Source of the DNA: Gaeumannomyces sp. JS-464
Taxonomy: Eukaryota; Ascomycota; Sordariomycetes; Magnaporthales; Magnaporthaceae
DNA: 64,000 bases
Assembly (NCBI GenBank): GCA_002197995.1
Contig: NGZR01000005.1
Span: 124,001 to 188,000, forward strand
Direction: 5' to 3'
The notes below the pieces were generated by a model. It searched no databases and was not told where the DNA came from. It saw only the letters and a program-made list of their open reading frames with translations. The stretch's first letter is position 1; each line of letters begins with the position of its first letter. Of the stretch, positions 45,362 through 57,246 are shown piece after piece. Made by a program: the position numbers and the translations under genes.

Positions 45362-48036
45362 TCACTCCTCCCAGAGCCTCGTCGGGCTCATCATCGGGCT
45401 GGTCTTGATCTTGGGCCGACTCATAAACACGGCCGCATAGTCCTCGTCCAGCCCCTGCTGTATAATCGTGTCCACGAGTACCGACTCCCCCTCCCCGCCT
45501 CCTCCACCCTGTTCTTCCTCTGCCGTCGTTGGCATCGTGGAGACCACGCTCCCGCCGCCGTTCCTCCGGTGCTGCCCGACCGCCGACTCGCGCGCCGCCT
45601 TGCGCTGGGACCGGCGCCGTTCTAGCTGCACCTGCTGGCGCGTGGCCTCGAAGTTGGCCATGCTGCGCCGCGTCCGCGCCACCAGATCGTCGGCAGCCTC
45701 GTCCTCCTCCGCTGCCTCCTTGATGAGTGCCTCTTCCCGGGCCTTATTGTCGGCCCGCTTGAGCCGGAGACGGTAGGCCTCGTCGTCTTCATCCGCGTCG
45801 TTCAGGCCGGGAGCCTGCGGGCCGCGGACCATGGATAGGCGGGTGCGCTCGGCAAGCGAGAGAGTGTGGCGTGGCCTGATCTTCTTCTCGGGAGAAGGGG
45901 AGGCGTTGTCCATAAAATCAAGGATCTCGTCGGCCAGCTGCTGCGTTTGCGAGGGTGCAGGGCGCGACTGTTGCTGTTGCTGCACCGCCTTTGATTCTGC
46001 CACCGGCTGTTGCGATGGCTGTGCAGGGCGCTGGGCCAATCTTCGCGGGGGCGACCTTGGCGGGGACGGCGTGCGTGGATCTGGGACGACTTCTTGGATC
46101 CGAGACTCCTGCAAGGAAGCCCTGGTTGGTGACACGTTCTTCCTGCAGTCTCCCAAGGAAGAGACGGATCCGTGCCTCGCAACCCTGCTTTCGGCGGCTG
46201 CTGCAGATGGTAATCTAGTATTGTGATCGAGTACAAGAGACATGGGCCTCGCACGGGTCCCATCCGTGTTCTTTGGCTCTCGTGGGGCTTCGCGTGTGCT
46301 GGTCGTCCGCCGTAAAGGTTGGGCAACGCCGCGGCCGCGTTGGCCCTCTTCCGCCTCGTGCTCCTCGGCTTGCTTGTGCGTCCATTCCCTCCCCTGAGTA
46401 GCGGCTCGGGGTCGTGCCTGAGGACGCTCCTCCTCGAGGTCGGCAGACTCGGGGAGTGCATCGTCAGTCACGTCTGCGCGCACCGAGTCCGCGTACTTGT
46501 CCACTCCATCTGGGGAAGCACGCCGTAGTGCCCCGGCGAACGGATTTGGCGCTCCTTTGCTTATGGCATCTAATTCCCGCTGCAAATCCTCGACAATCGT
46601 CACATACTCCGGCTTCAGCGCCTGCGTCTTGACTGACAAGTTCTTCAGGTTGGCACCCCCAAGACGCAGACTTTCGTGCTCCCCGAAGCCAAAGTCGATG
46701 CCCTTTTGTGTCGGAGCGGGATCCCGCCCTGACGGACCCAGCGACTTCCTCTTCTGCTCGCGGTCCTGGCGGGCCGTGTCGGTTCCGAACATGTCCTTCC
46801 GAAAGTCATGCCACTTCTTGAGCCGGTCCTTTTGCGCCCGGACGCGGCCGTCCAGCTGGGCCAGGAGCTGGCCGCCCCTGTCCTTGCCCTCCCCCTCCAG
46901 CTCGGCCAGGCGGCCGGTGCGGGTCCTCCTCCACACGCGATCGAACGGCGCAGTTAGGAGGCCGTCCCTGTGGGTGTCGCCGTACAACAGTGTCTCCATC
47001 CAGCGCTCGTTGCCGGACCAGTTGTTGCGCACCGCGTGCCAGAGCGCCAGTTTGTCGTCCTCGGACATGGGCCTGGCGGCTGACGGGGTCTTCGACTCGG
47101 CCGATCGAGCCTTGGCCTGGGCGGTCCTCCTCGCAATGTTTTTCTCTTTAAGGTCCAGCAGCTGGGCGAGATCGGCGTAGCGGCGTCGGGCCTCAGTCTT
47201 CTCCCGCAGTAGGCGGGACAGAGAAACGCGGTGCGCCAGCACGAGGGTGGCGATCTCGCCCGACGAGTCGCCCGAGTACCCACGATTCTCCAGCGCGAGG
47301 ACCTGGGCGACGGCGGGGGTCTCGCGGGCGGTGGTGGGGTCGTTGAGGTGGGCCTCGGCGGCGAGCTTCTTGAGGACGGCGGACGAGAAGACGGCCAGGA
47401 CCTCCTCGAGGCGCTCACCCTTGCACTCGTCCAGCATGGTCTTGCGCACAACGGCGTCGCGGCCGAGCACGCCCGTCTTTTTGGCGTTCTCGAGGCATCG
47501 TAGGAGGGCGGCGCGCAGATTCAGAGACTGGACCTGGTCCATGGGTGGGAAGAATGGTTGGAGCTTCTGCGGTGTCGCAACTATGTTAGCATCAACCAGT
47601 CGGGCGCCTGTATTCCTTTATGCGCGGCATGGCGAGGGGCGTTGCGGGTCACGCAGCATAAGGCATACCGTCCGGGTTTCTTCCTCGTCCCAGAGATCGA
47701 ACAGCTGGTACAGGGCCCATTCGACCGACTGGATGCGCTTCTTCTGGCCCTGGGCGATGTCCTTGTTGGTAAAGGTCAGAGGGTTGATGTCGGGCCAGTC
47801 GGGCAGCAGATCGAGGTCGAGCAAGCGGAGGTTGGTCAAGAAGAGCGAGATGTTGGAGGTGCCCAGAACAGCGGCGGAGAGCGCGGCTGTCGAGATGGGC
47901 GGCGCGGGCAAGGCCGCCGCAGTTGGCGCTGGCGCGGCATGGAGCTGGCGGAGGAGGGGGTCACGAGCGCGCGGGCGGCAGGCAGGCGACCCGGCCTTGC
48001 GCGAGCCAGGAGGGAGGTGGTCTGGATAGAAGCCAT
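45362..48036 (-). CDS. HAUS6: HAUS augmin-like complex subunit 6 (one frameshift)
   Basis: Augmin recruits gamma-tubulin to spindle microtubules for branching nucleation. Start at 48036 (MASIQTTSLL). After a +/-1 correction near 47985 the frame reads LLRQLHAAPAP, then STAALSAAVLGTSNISLFLT, LRLLDLDLLPDWPDI and GQKKRIQSVEWALYQLFDLW, the HAUS6 N-terminal domain. An intron at 47567-47668 is followed by KLQPFFPPMDQVQSLNLRAA, LRCLENAKKTGVLGRDAVVR and DECKGERLEEVLAVFSSAVL. Coiled-coil and low-complexity regions fill the rest, with Gln runs near 45970. Stop TGA 45362-45364, about 850 aa. Gene symbol by domain, not by orthology test. Confidence 0.88.
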
Positions 48037-48598
48037 GGGATCATGTTAGGCCGGCACCGAATGGAGAGGGAAGCAAGTGGTGGGCGGCTAGAGGCCAACA
48101 CGCTGGGCGGTTTTGGGTCGAGGGAGCAGACGAGGCAGCAAGTGTCGGGCTCAAGCCTGGTTTGTTTGGGCGTGAGTCGGCGGTCAGGGTGTCAATGCAT
48201 GGTGCATGGTGCATTGCGAGGCCGGGGATTTGCGCTGTGCAGCGTAAACATTGAAATCCCATCCAATGCCCAATCCCATTCCAAGCATTGAAGGCGGTGT
48301 CCAGTCGGCTTGGTGCCGCCGCCCACCCAACCTTGTTGCTGGCACCAGACAAAACCAGTATGCGGTCAGTGCAGCTCACTTCTGGATGCGCCCCTCATTT
48401 TGGCTGCGCTGGCGTCAGTGCCGCCCGCCCAAACCATCAATCGAAAATGCATCTGATGGTGCAATGCAAAATGCACACTGGAAAAAAAAAAAAAAAAAAA
48501 AACCAATTGGGGAACAGTAGATCGCCTGCCTACAGACAGACAGGAAATAAAAGAAACGACAAAAGAACGGCAAAAGCAAAGCGAAGGCAGATGGTACA
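48037..48598. other. Intergenic, HAUS6 promoter; A21 run
   Basis: Contains an A21 tract (48482-48502) and the 3' flank of the tRNA, where T-runs on the minus strand (TTTT near 48576 and 48560) may serve as Pol III terminators. No ORF of note. Confidence 0.5.
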
Positions 48599-48714
48599 CG
48601 ACAACAGTGAGATTCGAACTCACGCGCCCGAAGGCATTGGCTTTGTTATTGTGACTACTCCTGGGGAGGACGCTGAATAGCAGGCCAACGGAATAACCAC
48701 TAACCGATGTTGCC
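48599..48714 (-). tRNA. tRNA-Ser(GCU) with intron
   Basis: Minus strand from 48714: acceptor GGCAACA pairs with TGTTGTC (48600-48606), discriminator G at 48599. Anticodon stem TTGGC/GCCAA, loop CTGCTA...A, giving anticodon GCT, with an intron of about 35 nt one base 3' of the anticodon. The long variable arm GCC-TTCG-GGC marks a class II tRNA (Ser). T arm GTGAG-TTCGAAT-CTCAC is perfect. The mature length is about 81 nt. The D stem is weak (only two or three pairs around TTAGTGGTTATT), so the assignment is probable rather than certain. Confidence 0.78.
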
Positions 48715-48934
48715 ATCTTGCATGTGGGCGGCGGTGGAATCTTTGTCGTCTATGAGGTCTGGGAAGTTACTTGCGGCACGGTGCTGCGCAGAGCCAGGAA
48801 GTCTGCGGGTCTAAAATTTCCTTTTCGGGCCACTTGCACCAACCGTGTACCACGGAGCACATCGCCATCGGACGATGACGTGCCTCAACACCTCCTGATT
48901 GGTGCCCCTGCGTTTGATCTTGGTGAGATATAGT

Positions 48935-48942
48935 TATAAAAG
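48935..48942 (+). promoter_or_regulatory. TATA box upstream of the 49042 gene
   Basis: TATAAAAG lies about 100 bp before the ATG at 49042 and fits a core promoter. Confidence 0.5.
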
Positions 48943-49041
48943 AATGTATCGGGGAAAATTACAGGAAAGGACACAGGAAATGACACGGGATGCACTGCCC
49001 TGCCTTCTGGGCGTGAGCCTCCAGAGAGCGAGTCCTCGACG

Positions 49042-50180
49042 ATGGCCAACGGGGACAAGGTCCAGAAGAGCTCTACCGAGATTTTGGATGACCACCACCG
49101 TGAAACATTGTGTCGCGCAATTTCCCATGTTCTTTCCACCCAGGCTGCAGAGACGGCCTACGCTCAAGTCGTCGACGGTCTGCCGCTGAGAAACGTCGCC
49201 ATGGCTCTCCGGCCTGGCATGATCCCCGAGCACCCCATCTTCAAGCGTCACTACATCCTCTGCCCCGGCGTTGTGAAGCGGGTACAAGAATTCCGCGGCG
49301 CCTTCCGTCCCGAGATCCTGACATTCGACTCCAGGGTAAGATGAACCTGCGCCTCCGGCTTCAGATCGTCTGGTTCGGAGCTGACTCTCATTTCGATGCT
49401 GCTCTTGTCCCACAGGTCCTTCTTGCATACCAGGCTGCAGGCCCGGGGTCAAGGGCCTTCAACACGCGGCTGATCGAGCTGGTCGCGCTAGCCGTCCACC
49501 AGATTGCGGTTCTTCTGTTCAATCTCGACACGAGCTTGCACAAAGAAGACGGTGTCACCGAATGGGCGCCACCAAAAGATGACTGGCTCTACTGGGACGA
49601 ATACCCGAACGGCCCCCTGCCAACCCTCTTATACCATCCGTGGTACGTGGACTTGGAGCAGTACCCAGAGGGAGCTGCAGACCTGGTCGGATTCTGGGCC
49701 GAGAGCCAGATCCTGGGAAGTGTCGTCCTCTTTGACCGCCGGCCCGAAGCCGATGGGGGCGAACCGGACGCGGTATACAGGCATCCAAGTCACCGCAATG
49801 CCACGTATAGGATCTGCAAGCTGTTGGACGACCAGAAGCGGACCCTCCTCCGTTTCCTCGGTGCCACGGAATCTCAGCTGCAGGAACAGGATAGCCCAAT
49901 TCTCCCCCTCCTCCCCGGTTCTCAGAATCTGAACCGTGTGGATCCGGAGGAGCCGACTGCAGAGACGGGCATCTTCCGGGATATCTGGGAACGCAAGACA
50001 CCCCCGCCGCCTCACGCAGGTGATCGACGACTAAGGGATGTGTGGGATAAGTTCGACTTTCCTACTCTACAGGATAAGATCGCGGCTGCGGGTCGGGCAA
50101 GAGATCGCAAGTTCAGGCATGGGTACGGTTACGATAGGGAGCTAGCGGGATACATGCATTTTGATGAAAGTGTCGACTGA
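49042..50180 (+). CDS. Orphan fungal protein, two exons
   Basis: 352 aa: exon 1 49042-49335, intron 49336-49415 (GTAAGA...CACAG), exon 2 49416-50180. Start MANGDKVQKSS. I do not recognise a domain. Visible features: RETLCRAISHVLSTQAAETA, PEHPIFKRHYILCPGVVKRV, a Trp/Tyr-rich centre (DDWLYWDEYPNGPLPTLLYH, YPEGAADLVGFWAESQILGS) and FDRRPEADGG, and a basic end (KIAAAGRARDRKFRHGYGYD). No signal peptide or TM segment. Clean frame and splice signals make it a real gene. The pattern recalls lineage-specific fungal proteins of unknown function. Confidence 0.75.
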
Positions 50181-50242
50181 ACACGTCGCTGCCTAGGCTG
50201 GGGTGTCTAAGGTACTTGGGTGTCTATGGTTGTCACTGTTCA

Positions 50243-50265
50243 CTAGGTAGATAGGTAGGTAGGTA
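50243..50265 (+). repeat. TAGG microrepeat
   Basis: TAGGTAGATAGGTAGGTAGG-type tract in the 60 bp gap between two convergent 3' ends. Similar motifs follow other genes at 28597 (as CCTA) and 37205-37391. Confidence 0.7.
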
Positions 50266-50280
50266 TCCGTAGATATTTAA

Positions 50281-51871
50281 TCAAGCCCCCGCCATCAGCA
50301 GCTCGGTCAAACTTCCAGCAATGCCCAATAGATGTTGGTCGCAATATCTCGCGGATACCAGTGATACTCCAATCGGCATCCCATTGTCCCCACAAAGGCA
50401 GGTATGTTGACGACTGGTGTATGGAGTCCCTGCAAAAGTCTAGCTAGTTAAGGTCGGACTCAGTCTAAAACAGGGGACTCGTCGTGGGTCACATGCCGTC
50501 CAAAGAGTGTTAAAAGTCGGACTGCCCATGTCGTCAAGCCCAACGGGGGCTTCGTCGGGCGCACTGGGCGTGAGAATTGCCGAGTAGCTGGCAGCTAGCT
50601 CGTCTACCAGCGGTCGAATGCGAGCCAGCGTGTCGCAAGCTTCTTGTTGCTCCTTGACAGTGTAGTTTGATTTATTCTCCACGAGGCCTCGGATTTCCTC
50701 GCATAGATTTTCCCTATCCATACGATATTCCTTAAGAAACGCCACCCGCGCCTCGCCGCTGATAATAACTTTCTGCATCCGCTTGAGCACTGCGGTATCA
50801 GAGATGGCCTCTAGCAAAGAGACTTCTTGGACTTTGACGCCACTCTTTCTCGAGGATAGCAGTGGCCTTTTCCATGGCTGCCACAGTCCCTGAACCAGCC
50901 TGTGCCCACATGGGCGTTCTGACCAAGGCGATCGATATTTCATGGAGTGGTATGTTGCCGGGGACCTCATGATCTGTGAGAGCAAAGACGTCTGCTACCA
51001 GCTGCAGGTCTTGGATGCTGCGTGCGAAAAACCCGATGGTGTCGAAGGTGGGCGAGCACGGTTTGGAGCCCTCGAGAGAGATTGCATTGTGGGTTGGCTT
51101 CATGGCGAAGACACCTGTGAAGGACGCGGGCCGGATGACACTGCCGCCGGTCTGGGCCCCGAGACAGAGAGGCACATGAAGGTCGGCTACCGCCACGGCT
51201 GATCCGCACGAAGAGCCACCTGGCGTGCGAGTTGGGTCGCGGGGATTGGTTGTTGGAGGTCCGCAGTTGGCGACGGCAAACTCTGGTGTTTGTGTCTTAC
51301 CTGTGGGCCAATGGTTAGGGCGACGCTGGCTGAATACAAGGTTGTCGTGTTGGTAGATGGACGAACCGAAGATAAGGGCACCAGCGGCTCGCAGTACCGA
51401 CACAGCCGAGGCATCGCGTGAGGGCCGGTTCCCTTTGTAGATCGGGGAGCCGAGCTCGGTGGGCATGTCTAGCAGACTCAAGAGAATGCAGTCATCAGCA
51501 GTGGGAACCAACGGCTCCAAGGCGGCAGCAGGCAGCTGGGCACCTTTTGTCTCCATGACGTCCTTGATTCCAACAGCCACTCCGTGCAAAGGACCTCGCT
51601 TGTCAGTCGGGATCCGGTCGAGTGACCGTGCTTGTTCCAGGACGAGCTCCGGGTCTGGTCCAAGCAGGTTAGTGACTGCATATTACACCACTCGGAAGGG
51701 GATGGCCTTCTACCCACCCAAGTATACCCAGGCCTTCACGGTCGCCTCCCTCTCCTGCACGCGGCCCAAAAGGGCGAGAGCATAATCCTCAACGGAAACG
51801 CTGCTGGCCCTAAGCAGAGCGAGCGCCTCGGTGGCGGTCAGAGTATGCAGTGGCTTTATTTGTGCCACCAT
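50281..51871 (-). CDS. Amidase signature family hydrolase (two frameshifts)
   Basis: Start proposed at 51871 (MVAQIKPLHTLTATEALALL); an in-frame ATG at 52006 would add 45 residues. Intron 1 follows VYLG (GTGGGT...GACCAG). An intron of about 65 nt (51304-51369, GTTCGT...CACAG) is in frame and looks coding unless removed; splicing gives GALIFGKTQTPEFAVANCGP. The Ser-Ser-Lys triad is visible: Lys in GVAVGIKDVMETKG, Ser in RTPGGSSCGSAVAVA, nucleophile Ser in LGAQTGGSVIRPAS. The C-terminal part (IRPLVDELAASYSAILTPSA) leads to GLHTPVVNIPAF and MPIGVSLVSARYCD, TGA 50281-50283. Lesions: an extra A near 50846 and a missing G in the C4 run 50388-50391. Substrate unknown. Divergent from the NLR gene. 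Confidence 0.88.
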
Positions 51872-52399
51872 ATCTGCAAGATGATTGGTGTCGGGGGCGG
51901 TCGAGGCGGGGAGAAAGGGCAGTTCACAGCTACCGGGAAGCTGGAGAGAGTCGGGTTTTGTAACAATATGTGGTAAGCTCCCCCACCCATCCATCTCATC
52001 CAACATTGACCGTCCAATGGATGAATGGTGGTGTGGGCGGTTTCGGGATGTGCGGGCGATGCGTTAGCCGAAGGATGGAAGGTGCAGCACTCTGCATGCA
52101 ATAGATGTTGTCCAAAGTGCACTTTCGCCTCACTTTGGCTCGGGCACCCAAGCGGGCAGGCACGGGGCTCTGGCTCTTTCCTCCTCCATTCCAACACGCG
52201 CCCCGACGCGAGCCGCATGGAACCCCGCTCCGTTCTATCTACCTCCAGTCCCATTGAAACGGTTTGCTTTGCTCCCTGGACCTGCATCCATTGACGACTG
52301 CCTCTTGTGCCCACCACCGCATCTAGTGTGCAAGCCTATTGACGACCCACGCGCACTTGATAAAACCCGAGACCACGCTACCTCGAGCACTCAATCGCA
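51872..52399. other. Intergenic between amidase and NLR relic
   Basis: Divergent promoter region. I searched here for an upstream exon supplying a start codon to the HET frame. Stops at 52340-52342, 52358-52360 and 52361-52363 close that frame and no obvious spliced start was found. Confidence 0.45.
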
Positions 52400-55300
52400 A
52401 AGCGGCTTCTACGTCGAAAAGCTCGCGGCGAGTACGAGCTGACCCACGAGTTCGTCGGCGACGACCGTCCCCCTGAGTACGCCATCCTATCACATACTTG
52501 GCTCGCCAACAGCGATGATGAGGTTATTTTCGCCGACTTCCAAACCCATGGCGCCGTCAAGAGCAAGCCTGGGTTTGCGAAGATCGAGTTCTGCGGAGAA
52601 CAGGCGGCCAAGGACGGATTGGAATACTTCTGGGTAGACACGTGCTGTATCAACAAGGAGAACAGCCCGGAACTTCAGGAGTCGCTAGCATCCATGTTTG
52701 CTTCGTATCACGAAGCTACACGGTGCTATGCTTTTCTAACGGGCGTTTCTGTCGGCGAGGGTGCCCGTCCACGAGCTGGGAGAAAAGGCTCTCCGCCGCC
52801 ATGGGAAGCCCAGTTTCACCGCAGCCGATGGTTCACCCGCGGATGGACCCTCCAGGAACTCCTGGCGCCCGCGTCTGTCGGCTTTTTTTCCGCTGAGGGC
52901 GTCCAGTTCGGCGACAAGAAATCTCTCGAACACGCTATCCATGAGATCACCCACATACCGCACCGAGCCCTGAAAGGCGACCCCCTCAGCAACTTTACCA
53001 TCTCGGAGCGCCTTTCTTGGACCGAGAGCCGCCAAACAAAACGCATGGAGGACAAGGCGTACTGCCTGCTCGGCATCTTCAACATCTCCATGACGCTCAG
53101 ATACGGCGAGGGCCACAATGCCTTTGCCCGGCTGCAGAAAAAACTCAACAAAATCGGAGCTAGAATCGACCCGGCGCTGGAGTCGCTCCCAATTGCTGCC
53201 GACGCGGCTTTCAACTCTAAGAAGAACCAGTACGAGCCTCTCTGCCTGCCCACACGAGGACGGAGCTTCTCCGGAACATACAGGAGTAGGCAGACGACGG
53301 CATCGACGACCGCTGTATCTACTGGTTGAGTGGCATGGCAGGCACGGGCAAGTCGACTGTCGCTCGCACCATTGCCAAGATATACCACAAGCAGGGCAAT
53401 CTGGGCGCGAGCTTCTTCTTCTCTAGGGGAGGTGGCCAGGTGAGCAATGCCGATCGGCTGTTTACAACCCTTGCTCGGCAGCTGGCGACGAGCATTACCT
53501 CGGCAAGGCGCTATATATCTGAGGCTTTCTCGCAGCAGCCAGATATTTCAGAGCACTCCCTGCGGGACCAGTGGGAGCGCTCGGTCAAAGGGCCTCTTTC
53601 GAAGCTCAGCAGCTATCCGTCTCTGCGAAAGATCGTCGTCGTAATTGACGACCTGGACGAGTGTGGCAGCGACACCGGTATCGAGGTGGTCTTGAATGTT
53701 CTGGCCACGGCCCGCCTACTCGAATCCGTCAGGCTGCGCATCCTGATCACGAGTCGCCCCGAGATTTCGGTCCGCTCTGCCTTTTCTAAAAGACCAGCAT
53801 CTGAGCGTCAGGTGTTTGTGCTCCACGAGATATCCAAGACGCTGATCTGCTGGGATCTCACTTTGTTCTTCGAGTCCAACCTCTCTGCCATCAGGAGGGA
53901 GCGGGAATACGATGACGACTGGCCCGGATCGGAGACCGTTGAGCGTCTAGTCGAGTGCTCTTGCGGACTCTTCATTTGGGCATCGACCGCCTGCCGTTTT
54001 ATCAAAGGAGGGCAGCGTCTCGCTATGCGACGCATAGAGAAGCTCATAAATGAACGTCGCTCTAGTGACGCAGGCCCGGAACAACAGCTCGACCAGATAT
54101 ACACGACGGTGCTGCAAAACGCCGTATCCCAGGACCCAGCAAGACGGAGAAGGATGAAGCTTGTCTGGTGCTTAGACGAGTCCTCGGAAGCATCGTGGTT
54201 CTTTTTTCTCCTCTCTCCGTCGACTCTCTTGGCAGCTTGATCGAGTTGCCTCCCGGGGAAACCTTCAAAGATGTCCTCGGTGATCTACACACCATTTTCA
54301 ACATCCCCAGCCGGACGTCCCAACCTCTCCGACTACACCATCCTACCTTCCGCGACTTCCTTCTCGACGGTCAGCGGTGCAGCGACTTGAACTTCTGGGT
54401 GGACGAGAAAGGGGCTCACGGCATCCTCGCCGACAGCTGCATAGACATTATGTCCAAGATGCTCAAGAGGGGATATATGCGGCCTCGAATCCCCGGGTGC
54501 TCTTGTCCGAGACATCAGCCCTGAAAGAATAGAGGAGTGCATACCTCCCGTGCTTCAGTATGCGTGTCTGTACTGGGTGCAGCATGTCCAGATGAGCGGA
54601 CAGCACCTTTGTGACAACGACCGAGTGGATTGCTTTTTCCGAGAGTACTTCCTTTGCTGGGTCGAAGCCATCAGCCTTCTGGGCCAAAGCGCGGGAATGA
54701 CGGCAATCATACGCCTCTATCACTCCCTGCTTGTGGTATGTCATCTGTTTCACTCTGAATTTTCTATGACTCCCGGCGATCCTCCTCCTCCGATCCATTG
54801 CATGGCCGCCATCAGACCCCTTTTTCCAACAGACCTCTAATTTCTCACGTACTTCTAGCCCGAGTACAACGAGCGTCAGCTTCCGTTTGTAGGAGATGCT
54901 AGACGGTTGCTTTTTACGTTCCTAAACGTTATCAAGCAATCTCCTCTCCAGATATACTGCGCCGCCCTCGCCTTCCTCCAGCTTCGCAACGAACTACGGA
55001 AGCACTTCTGGGGTCAGCTGCACCCGTGGATCAGGGGCGTCCAGATTGCTCGTGCCGACATGCCAGACCCCAAAGACGAGTTCAACTACGTCAACGACCT
55101 GGCGTTCACACCCAATGGGCGTTACATCGCGTCAGGTTCGATAGGCCCCGAGACCAGGCTCTGGGGCGTCGACACAAAGGCCGCGGTGTGCAAATTCGAA
55201 GGGCCGTCGGATAAGATCAGCTCTGTCGCCATCTCGCGAGACGGAAAGACCATCGCCGCCGGCTCGGACGACTTCACCGTCGCCGTCTGGGACCTCGGGA

Positions 55301-57189
55301 CGCGGGAGTTGCGTTATACCCTCAAGGCCCACAAGCGCTGGGTCAACTCTGTGGCATTCTCGCCCGACGACAGGTTGCTCATGTCGGCCTCCATGGACGA
55401 AACCATTGCGCTGTGGGACTCGGCAACTGGGAAGGCACTTTGCCAGTTCAGCAACCAGGCGGGCTGCGTGAACTCGGCCATATTCTCCCCCGACGGAGCA
55501 TCCATCGCGGCGGGCTCGGTTGACCAGATGGTGCGCGTCTGGAACGTGTCGGAAAAGTCGGGAAAGCTACGCGCAATACTCGATGGCCACTCAGGCGTCG
55601 TCAACTCTGTCAGGTTCTCGAGTTGTGGAAACCACGTCCTGTCTGGCTCCGACGACCTGACGGTACGGGTCTGGGACGTGGCAAAATGGTCCGAGATATT
55701 AATGCTGAGGGGGCATACCAAAAAGATCATGGCTGTCACTTTCTCACCGGACGATCGACTTATCCTCTCTGGTGGTGATGACAAGACCACACGGGTGTGG
55801 GACGCCGCCACCGGCGCTCCTCTCCACACCCTCCGGAGTCACACAAGCGGCGGCGTCAACGCCGTGGTATTTTCTCCGGACCGTCAGCTTCTGGCATCAG
55901 GGTCCTTCAACGACGAGGTTTGGCTTTGGGACGTGGAATCGTGGGGGCCCGAGGCCAACTGGAGGACTTCCAAGATTTCGGCGATGATGACAACTTTTTA
56001 ATGGTCGAGCAGTTCCATGACCGTGCTTCGTCGCCCGTGATAGAACTTGCGGGCTTCACGATGCTCGAAAGCACCAGCGAGATTGCCCTCCCCTCCACGA
56101 TGGTCAGGATGCAAGACTCGATCATACTGGCCAAGGCGAGTTCAAGGGGCATTCGGAAGCCATGACGTGCGTCGTCTTCTCGCCGGACGGCAGATTCCTC
56201 GCTACCGCTGCACAGGATGGGACGGTCAAGTTGTGGCTAGTAGAGGAGCTGTCTGAGCACTCGAGCTTGACTGGCCACTCGGCTGCCATCGAGCACCTAG
56301 CTTTCTCGCCAGATGATCTGCTTATCGCATCGGCGTCGAGCAACGAGACGATCAGGCTGTGGAACACGCATACGAGATCGGCGCATCACACTCTCAAAGG
56401 CCACACTGGCGAGGTTCAGTTGGTGATATTCTCACCGGACAACCAAGTGCTCGCATCGTCGGCAACAGACAGTTCTATTCGACTTTGGAGCCCGGAGAAT
56501 GGGCTGCCTTGGCTACACTGGAGCGTCACAAGTTCCCAGTCAGTGACATGGCTTTCTCGGCTGACAGCCGGGCACTGGCGTCCTGCTCGGCGGACACCGA
56601 GATTATCATCTGGGACGTGGACACCGCAGAACAAGCGGCGTCGCTCGCGGGCCACACGGGACCGGTGAACTCGGTTGCTTTCTCGCCGGATGGGAGGCAT
56701 CTTGTGTCCAGCTCGGAAGACGCCACCACTCGGGTTTGGGATTTGGCCAAGCAACAAACGCGCGACGTCCTCGGGAGTGGCGGGCACCCGATGACCTGTA
56801 GCGCCTTCTCACCAGATAGCCGAGTGGTCGCCTACTGCTCCGTCGACGGGAGGATCAAACTCTGGGACGTCGAGACTGGATCCGACGGGGGAGTGACCGA
56901 TGTGGGCACAATGGTCCGCACCATATACTTCTCGGCTTGCGGTAGATACCTCGAGACTGACAGGGGGGCGTTGTCGGTCCCAGGCCGGTCCGCTTCTTCG
57001 TCCGCGTCCTCCCTCGCCCGCTATTTTCACCGCTTACCCCTCTTCGTCAGCCGTGAGCGGGTCCAGAGAGACATGGAAAATGCGGTTTGGCTCCCCGAGG
57101 AGTATCGTGCACGCTGTGTAGCCAACTGTGGGGAGGCAATTGTGCTGGGGCATGGGTCTGGAGCAATCTCGTTTCTTCGTGTCCATTGA
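52400..57189 (+). pseudogene. HET-NACHT-WD40 NLR (HET-D/E/R-like), degenerate
   Basis: Domain order: HET (52403-53110: EYELTHEFVGDD, PEYAILSHTW, YFWVDTCCINKENS, RSRWFTRGWTLQELLAP, MEDKAYCLLGIF), NACHT (Walker A GMAGTGKST at 53331-53357, Walker B KIVVVIDDLDECG at 53628-53666, ILITSRPE sensor, LRLHHPTFRDFLLD), intron about 54736-54858, then WD40 repeats from about 55090 to 56900 (at least ten). Members trigger heterokaryon-incompatibility death in Podospora. Damage: the expected MRLLRR start reads AAG CGG CTT (52400-52408) with no ATG upstream in frame; TAG at 53287-53289 replaces the Trp of QEWADDG; frame changes near 53252, 54140, 54475, 55945, 56140 and 56500. Some indels may be sequence errors, but the start and stop lesions are substitutions. 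The WD40 units are diverged, not the near-identical repeats of active HET-E. Confidence 0.85.
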
Positions 57190-57246
57190 CAGAATAGCCG
57201 AACCAGATTCTAGCTCCCGACTCTAAGAGGCTTGAAGGCCTCGCTG

